64,000 bases of DNA from Tsukamurella sp. M9C (GTDB taxonomy: Bacteria > Actinomycetota > Actinomycetes > Mycobacteriales > Mycobacteriaceae): assembly GCF_020169415.1 (NCBI RefSeq), contig NZ_JAIULG010000005.1, forward strand, positions 1-64,000. Reading direction: 5' to 3'. The position numbers and the translations under genes are program-made. Under the pieces are notes generated by a model. It made no database searches. It saw nothing but the letters and a program-made list of their open reading frames with translations, and was not told the origin of the DNA. Of this stretch, positions 56,539-64,000 are shown piece after piece; the first letter of the stretch is position 1, and every line of letters begins with the position of its first letter.

Positions 56539-57483
56539 ATGAGTGATCTGACCGACCTGGAACTGCTGTACGAGCTCTCGGAGACGGCCGAGCGGGAGGT
56601 CGACCGGCACCTCCGGCAGGCGGTCGACTGGCACCCGCACGACTACGTGCCGTGGAGCCGCGGCCGCGATTTCGCCGCGCTCGGGGGCGAGGACTTCCGG
56701 GAGAGCGACTCCGCGCTGTCGCCCGTCGCCCGGGCGTCGCTGGTGATGAATCTGCTCACCGAGGACAACCTCCCGAGCTACCACCGCGAGATCGCCGAGA
56801 ACTTCACCCTCGACGGTGCCTGGGGCTACTGGGTGCACCGCTGGACGGCGGAGGAGGCGCGGCACTCGATCGTGCTGCGCGACTACCTCACCGTGACCCG
56901 CGGGGTCGATCCCGTCGAACTCGAGGGCCTGCGGATGACGCAGATGCAGCACGGCTTCGCGCCGGGGATGAACTCGATGCTGCTGTCGGTGAGCTACGTG
57001 ACCTTCCAGGAGCTCGCGACGCGGATCAGCCATCGCAACACCGCCGCGGTCTGCGACGATCCCGTCGCCGACCGGATGCTCGCCCGGGTCGCCGCCGACG
57101 AGAACCTGCACATGCTCTTCTACCGCAACATCCTCGGCGCCGCGATCGAGGTCGCGCCGGCGCAGGCCCTCGCCGCGATCCACGCCGTGCTCACCAACTT
57201 CCAGATGCCCGGTGCCGCGCTCCCGCACTTCCGGCGCGACGCCGTGCTCATGGCGAAGAGCGGCATCTACGACCTGCGCCAGCACCGCGACGCCGTGGTC
57301 GTGCCGGTGCTGCGCCATTGGCGGCTCCTCGAGCGCACCGACCTCACCGGCGAGGCCGCGCGGCTGCGCGACCTGATCGGCGACTTCGTCGACGAGCTGG
57401 ACGTCCGGGCGCGGAGGTTCGAGGCCGCGCGCGACCGCGCACTCGAGCGGGACGCCCGCCGCCGGGAGCGTGTCGCGGGGTGA
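56539..57483 (+). CDS. Acyl-ACP desaturase (DesA-type)
   Basis: 314 residues. Diiron ligands of soluble acyl-ACP desaturases: Glu75 (TEDNLPSYH), Glu106 with His109 (EEARH), the Glu of [10 protein letters not shown], and Glu/His in DENLHMLFY. Introduces a double bond into acyl-ACP chains; M. tuberculosis DesA1/DesA2 act in mycolic acid synthesis. Divergent from the response regulator with a 195-bp gap, so possibly under its control. Confidence 0.9.
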   Translation: MSDLTDLELLYELSETAEREVDRHLRQAVDWHPHDYVPWSRGRDFAALGGEDFRESDSALSPVARASLVMNLLTEDNLPSYHREIAENFTLDGAWGYWVHRWTAEEARHSIVLRDYLTVTRGVDPVELEGLRMTQMQHGFAPGMNSMLLSVSYVTFQELATRISHRNTAAVCDDPVADRMLARVAADENLHMLFYRNILGAAIEVAPAQALAAIHAVLTNFQMPGAALPHFRRDAVLMAKSGIYDLRQHRDAVVVPVLRHWRLLERTDLTGEAARLRDLIGDFVDELDVRARRFEAARDRALERDARRRERVAG

Positions 57484-57507
57484 CCGGATTCGGCTAGATT
57501 CGACGGC

Positions 57508-58188
57508 ATGCAGGTACAGCTCCGTCACAACCCGTCGTTCTCCATGGCCCGCTGCCAGCTGGCGCCCAACGAGCCGATGACCGTGGAGTCGGGCGCGATG
57601 GTGGCGCACTCCGCGGGGATGAACCTCCAGTCGCAGTCGCAGGGCGGCATCATGCAGGGCCTCAAGCGCAGCCTGCTCTCCGGCGAGTCGTTCTTCGTCT
57701 CCACCTTCACCGCGCCGCCGCAGGGCGGCTGGGTCGACATCGCGGGCACGCTGCCCGGCGACATCGCCGTCCTGCAGATCCAGCCGGACCGGCCCTACTA
57801 CGTGACCCGCGGCGGGTGGCTCGCGAGCTCCCACGGCGTGCAGACCACCACCCAGTTCGGCGGCGCGAAGACCTTCTTCGGCGGCGAGGGCGCGTTCGGC
57901 CTGCAGGCCGCGGGCCAGGGCGAGGTGCTCGTCGCCTGCTACGGCGCCATCGACGTGATCGACCTGCGGCCGGGCGAGCAGGTGGTCATCGACACCGGGC
58001 ACGTCGTGGCCTACGACCTCAACATGCAGTTCACCATGCGGCGCGCCGTGCAGGGGAAGTGGATCCAGTCGATGAAGTCCGGCGAGGGCATGGTCTTCGA
58101 GTTCACCGGCCCGGGGCGGGTGCTGCTGCAGACCCGGAATCCGCGCGGCCTCGAGGGCTGGGTGCGGTCGGTCGTCCCGTCCGGTTAG
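57508..58188 (+). CDS. AIM24/TIGR00266-family protein
   Basis: 226 residues with the jelly-roll/beta-prism pattern of AIM24 proteins: [35 protein letters not shown] and the [12 protein letters not shown] region. Function unknown in bacteria; related to a mitochondrial inner-membrane protein. Follows the desaturase by 24 bp, so the two may share a transcript. Confidence 0.87.
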   Translation: MQVQLRHNPSFSMARCQLAPNEPMTVESGAMVAHSAGMNLQSQSQGGIMQGLKRSLLSGESFFVSTFTAPPQGGWVDIAGTLPGDIAVLQIQPDRPYYVTRGGWLASSHGVQTTTQFGGAKTFFGGEGAFGLQAAGQGEVLVACYGAIDVIDLRPGEQVVIDTGHVVAYDLNMQFTMRRAVQGKWIQSMKSGEGMVFEFTGPGRVLLQTRNPRGLEGWVRSVVPSG

Positions 58189-58264
58189 ACGTCGGAAGGT
58201 TTCTCCGGCGTACGAACGCCCAGGTCGGGCAGTGTAGTTCGCCGCGTCAGGGCCTGTGGGACTT

Positions 58265-58307
58265 CACCGGAGATTTGACCGGTGCCATGTCCACTGTGAT
58301 CTAGTGG
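58265..58307 (+). promoter_or_regulatory. Candidate promoter of the BCCT gene with two inverted repeats
   Basis: TTGACC (58275-58280) followed 16 bp later by TGATCT (58297-58302) places transcription start at or near the ATG at 58312, i.e. a leaderless mRNA; no ribosome site is visible. CACCGG-N8-CCGGTG (58265-58284) spans the -35 and CCACT-N7-AGTGG (58291-58307) spans the -10, possible operators. Confidence 0.4.
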
Positions 58308-58311
58308 GATC

Positions 58312-60078
58312 ATGGCTACTGTAACTAATACGACAGGAGACCATCGCCGGACGACCGACTGGGTCGTTTTCGGTGTGACGGCCGCCGCGGTTCTGGCGTT
58401 CGTCCTCTGGGGTTTCCTGGATTCGGACGGGTTGAAGAAAACGACCTCCGATGTCCTCAATTGGATCATCACCGATTTGGGTTGGCTGTTCCTGATCTCA
58501 GCCAGCTTCTTCGTCCTTTTCGCAGCTTTCCTCGCCTTCTCCCGATTCGGTCGCATCCCGCTGGGACGCGACGGTGAGAAGCCCGAGTTCAAGACCGTCT
58601 CGTGGATCGCGATGATGTTCAGCGCGGGCATGGGCATCGGCCTGATGTTCTTCGGCGCCGCCGAGCCGATCTACCACTTCGTCGGCGCGCCTCCCGGTAT
58701 GAACGGCCACGACGTGGCCGTCGCGATGGCGACCACCATGTTCCACTGGGGCTTCCACCCGTGGGCGATCTACGCCGTGGTCGGCCTCGCGATCGCGTAC
58801 AGCACCTACCGGTGCGGTCGCAGCCAGCTGATCAGCTCGGTCTTCGCGCCGATCTTCAATCGCACCGGCGGGCACGGCGTCGGCGGCCGGATCATCGACA
58901 TCCTGGCCATCTTCGCCACGCTGTTCGGCACCACCGCCTCGCTCGGCCTCGGCGCCGCGCAGGTCGGCGCCGGCCTGGAGCGGCTCGGCTGGGCCGAGGA
59001 CGGTTCCAGCAAGCTGCTGCTCGTGGCCATCATCGCCATCCTGACGCTGGCCTTCGTGGCCTCGGCGGTCTCGGGCGTCGCCAAGGGCATCCAGTGGCTC
59101 TCGAACACCAACATGGTGCTCGCGCTGGTGCTGGCGGTCTTCGTCTTCGTGGTCGGCCCCACCGTGTTCATCCTGAACCTGCTGCCCACGTCGATGGGCG
59201 CGTACGCGGCCGACTTCATGGACATGTCGGCCCGGTCCGCCGCCAACGAGCCGGAGGCCGGCAAGTGGCTGGCCTCGTGGACCATCTTCTACTGGGCCTG
59301 GTGGGTCAGCTGGACGCCGTTCGTGGGCCTGTTCCTCGCGAAGATCTCGCGCGGCCGCACCATTCGCGAGTTCGTGATCGGCGTCATGGCCGTGCCCACC
59401 CTGGTCTCGTTGGTCTGGTTCGCCGTCTTCGGCGGCACCGCGATCAACCAGGAGCAGGCGGGCCTCGGCATCAGCAAGGCGGAGAACGAGGAGGTCATGC
59501 TCTTCGACGTCCTCGGCAACCTGCCGTGGCCGACCATCACCGCCTTCCTGGTGGTGCTCCTCGTCGGGATCTTCTTCGTCTCCGGCGCCGACTCCGCGTC
59601 CATCGTGATGGGCACGCTGTCGCAGCGCGGGGCCGAGGAACCGAACCGGATGATCACGATCTTCTGGGGCGTGCTCACCGGTACCGTTGCGGCGCTACTG
59701 CTCTGGGTGAGCGGCGACGATGCGCTGACCGGCATCAAACAGATGGCGATCATCGCGGCGGCGCCCTTCCTCGTGGTGATGGTCGGGATGTGCGTGGGCC
59801 TGATGATGGACCTCTGGCACGATCCGCTGATCGTGGCGGAGCGGGCGCACCGCGACGAGCTCGGCGAGCGGATGCGCTGGCACGCCAACACGCTCGCGGT
59901 GACCGACGACAGCACCGACGTGCTGCCCTCGGACGACCTGCCCGTGTACTCCGACGGCGAGGTCCCGGAGGACCTCTACCACCCGCCGCACACCGGCGAG
60001 CTGGTCACCGTCGAGGTCTACGACGCCGATCACTCCGGGCCGATCGAAATCGATCCGAAGGACGACGCCTCCCGGTAG
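58312..60078 (+). CDS. BCCT-family transporter (betaine/choline/carnitine)
   Basis: 588 residues, 12 membrane helices. BCCT hallmarks: the glycine-rich MFSAGMGIGLMFFGAAEP and the aromatic substrate motif WTIFYWAWWVSWTPFVG. Acidic hydrophilic C-terminus of about 70 residues, which in BetP takes part in osmosensing. Imports a trimethylammonium solute with sodium. Together with the Opu ABC operon 5 kb away it gives two osmoprotectant routes. The first 60 codons are AT-richer than the rest. Confidence 0.93.
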   Translation: MATVTNTTGDHRRTTDWVVFGVTAAAVLAFVLWGFLDSDGLKKTTSDVLNWIITDLGWLFLISASFFVLFAAFLAFSRFGRIPLGRDGEKPEFKTVSWIAMMFSAGMGIGLMFFGAAEPIYHFVGAPPGMNGHDVAVAMATTMFHWGFHPWAIYAVVGLAIAYSTYRCGRSQLISSVFAPIFNRTGGHGVGGRIIDILAIFATLFGTTASLGLGAAQVGAGLERLGWAEDGSSKLLLVAIIAILTLAFVASAVSGVAKGIQWLSNTNMVLALVLAVFVFVVGPTVFILNLLPTSMGAYAADFMDMSARSAANEPEAGKWLASWTIFYWAWWVSWTPFVGLFLAKISRGRTIREFVIGVMAVPTLVSLVWFAVFGGTAINQEQAGLGISKAENEEVMLFDVLGNLPWPTITAFLVVLLVGIFFVSGADSASIVMGTLSQRGAEEPNRMITIFWGVLTGTVAALLLWVSGDDALTGIKQMAIIAAAPFLVVMVGMCVGLMMDLWHDPLIVAERAHRDELGERMRWHANTLAVTDDSTDVLPSDDLPVYSDGEVPEDLYHPPHTGELVTVEVYDADHSGPIEIDPKDDASR

Positions 60079-60088
60079 ACAGGGAGGC

Positions 60089-61582
<1,494 letters not shown>

Positions 61583-61615
61583 CTGTACTGACCCCGGCCG
61601 GTGCGCCGGCGCCGA

Positions 61616-64000
61616 TCAGTACGGCGCGGAGCGCATCGGACCCGGCGTGTACCAGCCCGTGCGGGTCGTGGTGCCGAGCTCCAGCTGCGCCGGTTCGGCC
61701 GCGGTCCACGGGGTGAATCGGATGAGAGTGCCCCAGTCGATCGCCCACTTGCCCGTGAGATAGGTGGGCACGATCTGCTCGTGGTACAGCGCGTCGGTGA
61801 CGCCCAGCGGGCCGCCCGTCTTCCAGCCCTGCCAGGTGGCGGACGTGGTCGAGGTTGCACCGAAGTCCGGCGTGATGCGGTACTCGGGTCGCTCGAATAC
61901 GCCGTTGACGGCGCGCACCTGGTGCTGGCACGGGAAGGCGAAGGCCACCATGAAGTCCAGCGCGACAGGGGTGTCGGTGCCCAGGAACTCCTGCAGCGTC
62001 TTCATCTCCGTCATCCGCGGCGGCGTGACCACGACGGGGTCCGGTGAGGGCACCTTGTCGTCGATCACCACGCGCACCGTGTTCGTGCCGCGGGGCAGGT
62101 CGGCCGTCGGGAAGCGCAGGTTGCGCCAGTTGTTGTTGGTCCACGCGTCGAGCGGGACCATCCGGCCCAGCGGCTGTACCGCGCCGTTCTCGGACCGGTG
62201 CCCGGCCTCGAGGAACAGGGTCCGGCCGTCTCGTGCGACGTCGTTGTTCCCCTTGGCCGCGATGGGTCCCGCGACCGACAGCGTCACCAGGGGAGTGCGA
62301 TCCGTGACCGCGCCGAGCGCGTACCAGTCGGTGGTGAGGTTCGCCAGCCCGGTGGCGCCGGAGGACCCGAGCACCGGTGTGGTCTCCGGGTTCAGGCCGA
62401 ACGGCAGTGGCACGCCGTCTTTCTTCGGGTCCGGGTTGCGCTTGCCACCCACCACCTCCGGCTGGTCGACGTTGGTGACGTCGTTGTTGTGCCCGGGGTT
62501 GGACTTCGTCGGTGAGAGCCAGCCGGGGATGCCGGTGGGGGAGAAGCCCGTCGACTTCCCGGCGAGCGCCTGCGCCGCGCTCGGCACGGAACCGTCGGGC
62601 CGCGGCGCGGGCCGCAGCAGCCCCGCGTTGGGGTCGGTCTCCATCAGTGCGTAGTCCGCCATCGAGCAGATGTCGCCCTGCAGCGCACGGACGTTCGACG
62701 CGGTCCAGGAGAAGCTGCCGCGTTGGACGTACGCGCCCTTGGCCATGGTCGCGACGTCGAACAGGGCCAGGATCACGGTGATGATCGCCAGCGTCGGGAG
62801 GGTCCGAGATCCGGGCTTGGTGGGCTCCGGCGCGTAGTCGCGGCGGTAGTGCAGCCACAGGCCGTACAGCGTGGTCACGACGGCAGCACCGAAGAACACC
62901 CAGGACAGTTTCACGCCGAACAGCTGCGGCGGCATGGTGTTCCACGGGATGCCGTAGGTGCCGACCCAGTAGTAGCCGACGCGGGCCGCGAAGGAGATCG
63001 CGACGACGAACAGCGCTGCGGCGGCGAAGAAGACGCGGTTGCGTTTCGAGCGCATCATCGGCGCCATCGTGAGTGTGGCCGCCACCGCGGCGATGCCCGC
63101 GGCGTAGCCGGCGAAGAGACTGAGGTGGTGGGTCCATTTGGTGGGCGTCCACGCCAGCAGCACGATGGTGGCGAAGAAGACCGCCATGAGCCGCCACACG
63201 GGGCCCGCGGAGATGCCCGCCGGGCGCTTCCGCCGCAACATGATCATGAGCACCGTGAGCACACAGAGGAACGAGGTGAGGATGCCGATGCGGCGAACCA
63301 TCGAGCCGTCTTCGGTCTCGAGCATCAGGTAGTAGTACCGGACGCTCTCCTCGTACCAGTCCAGCGTGGGCCCGGTGACGCCCTTGACCGTGATCGCCTC
63401 GCGGAGCGAAGCGAAAGTCGGCGTGTAGAAGGCGTAGAACAGGTAGGCCATGCCCGCGGCCAGGATCGGCGCGAGCATGGGCAGCAGCCCGTCGCGCCCC
63501 CGGCGCTTGACGATGCGCGTGATGATCTGGCGCGACGCGGCGAGCAGGGCGGCCACGGCGACGAGTCCGCCGGGCGCGGCGCCCACGCAGAGCGCGGCGC
63601 ACGGGACGGCGATCGCGAGCGGCAGCAGTCGACCGGTCGCGATGGTTCGCTCCACCGAGACCCAGGTCAGCAGGGAGAAGAAGACCACCGCGGGCTCGGG
63701 ACGCAGCCCGTTGTTGAGCGGCAGCCAGAGCAGCAGGAAGCCGCCCGCGCCGGCCCACAGCGCGGCGGGGTTGTTGCGCACCGCGCGCCCCAGCCGGGGA
63801 ATCATCTCGCGCGAGATCACGAGCCAGGTCAGGAGTCCGAAGACCAACGCGGGCAGGCGCATCGCGGGCGCCGCCGTCGTGAAGTGCGAGATCGCAGTGA
63901 AGATGTAGTCGTTCCAGCCGACCGGGTTCTCCGGCACGCCGAAGCTGCGGAAGTAGTTGATCAGATAGCCGCTGTACTTCGTCTGCGTGGCCATCGTGAG
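61616..64000 (-). CDS. Emb-family arabinosyltransferase, 5' end outside window
   Basis: About 795 residues visible of a protein that is usually near 1,090; the N-terminal part with the catalytic Asp motif lies beyond the right edge. Seen here: multiple membrane helices, the conserved TPTKWTHHLSLFAGY region near 63100, then from about 62700 a soluble C-terminal carbohydrate-binding domain ending WYTPGPMRSAPY. Emb proteins polymerise arabinan of arabinogalactan or lipoarabinomannan and are the ethambutol targets. EmbA, B or C cannot be told apart without the missing part and neighbours. Confidence 0.92.
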   Translation of the reverse strand, partial: LTMATQTKYSGYLINYFRSFGVPENPVGWNDYIFTAISHFTTAAPAMRLPALVFGLLTWLVISREMIPRLGRAVRNNPAALWAGAGGFLLLWLPLNNGLRPEPAVVFFSLLTWVSVERTIATGRLLPLAIAVPCAALCVGAAPGGLVAVAALLAASRQIITRIVKRRGRDGLLPMLAPILAAGMAYLFYAFYTPTFASLREAITVKGVTGPTLDWYEESVRYYYLMLETEDGSMVRRIGILTSFLCVLTVLMIMLRRKRPAGISAGPVWRLMAVFFATIVLLAWTPTKWTHHLSLFAGYAAGIAAVAATLTMAPMMRSKRNRVFFAAAALFVVAISFAARVGYYWVGTYGIPWNTMPPQLFGVKLSWVFFGAAVVTTLYGLWLHYRRDYAPEPTKPGSRTLPTLAIITVILALFDVATMAKGAYVQRGSFSWTASNVRALQGDICSMADYALMETDPNAGLLRPAPRPDGSVPSAAQALAGKSTGFSPTGIPGWLSPTKSNPGHNNDVTNVDQPEVVGGKRNPDPKKDGVPLPFGLNPETTPVLGSSGATGLANLTTDWYALGAVTDRTPLVTLSVAGPIAAKGNNDVARDGRTLFLEAGHRSENGAVQPLGRMVPLDAWTNNNWRNLRFPTADLPRGTNTVRVVIDDKVPSPDPVVVTPPRMTEMKTLQEFLGTDTPVALDFMVAFAFPCQHQVRAVNGVFERPEYRITPDFGATSTTSATWQGWKTGGPLGVTDALYHEQIVPTYLTGKWAIDWGTLIRFTPWTAAEPAQLELGTTTRTGWYTPGPMRSAPY

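Overview
The window is GC-rich (roughly 70 % by eye) and comes from a mycolic-acid actinobacterium of the order Mycobacteriales. The main reasons are an Emb-type arabinosyltransferase at the right end, a complete yrbEA-yrbEB-mceA-F lipid importer operon, a DevS/DevR-like two-component pair, and the gene series ponA - GT87 glycosyltransferase - rpsF-ssb-rpsR-rplI - dnaB, which in Mycobacterium tuberculosis is Rv0050-Rv0058 and lies close to oriC. Tsukamurella or a near relative is my best guess; the genus is an inference.

Layout. 1-5.5 kb: 3' part of the bifunctional penicillin-binding protein ponA and two GT87 membrane glycosyltransferases whose 3' ends overlap tail-to-tail by about 200 bp. 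5.5-16.9 kb: CAAX-type membrane protease, lipoprotein, then fatty-acid genes (aldehyde dehydrogenase / nitronate monooxygenase / crotonase; fadB-fadA / fadD). 16.9-20.1 kb: a tandem TetR regulator (Mce3R-like) between two DUF2236 (MpaB-type) oxygenases. 20.1-29.6 kb: the mce operon on the minus strand, ending in a Mam-type protein and two small membrane proteins. 29.7-34 kb: rpsF-ssb-rpsR-rplI and dnaB. 34-47 kb: accessory metabolism and regulators (SDRs, tandem Lrp regulator, NCS1 permease, acyl-CoA ligase cluster with its TetR, an unknown two-membrane-segment protein). 47-58 kb: HelR with a rifamycin-associated element, an osmoprotectant ABC transporter, a cysteine dioxygenase-rhodanese fusion, histidine kinase and response regulator, acyl-ACP desaturase, AIM24 protein. 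58-64 kb: BCCT transporter, carboxylesterase, and the C-terminal three quarters of an Emb arabinosyltransferase that runs off the window.

How it works together. About 25 kb of lipid-uptake and beta-oxidation genes separate ponA/GT87 from the ribosomal-protein operon, which are neighbours in M. tuberculosis. Three promoters in this block (aldehyde dehydrogenase/nitronate monooxygenase, fadA/fadD, yrbEA) share a TTAGRGA...TCTCT element, so import by Mce and degradation by Fad enzymes may be under one repressor. The Opu ABC system and the BCCT carrier point to compatible-solute uptake; HelR plus its upstream inverted repeat points to inducible rifamycin tolerance.

At the DNA level the octamer GACGGTGC (or its complement) occurs about fifty times, roughly ten-fold above my base-composition estimate. 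No CRISPR, rRNA, tRNA, prophage or insertion sequence was recognised.
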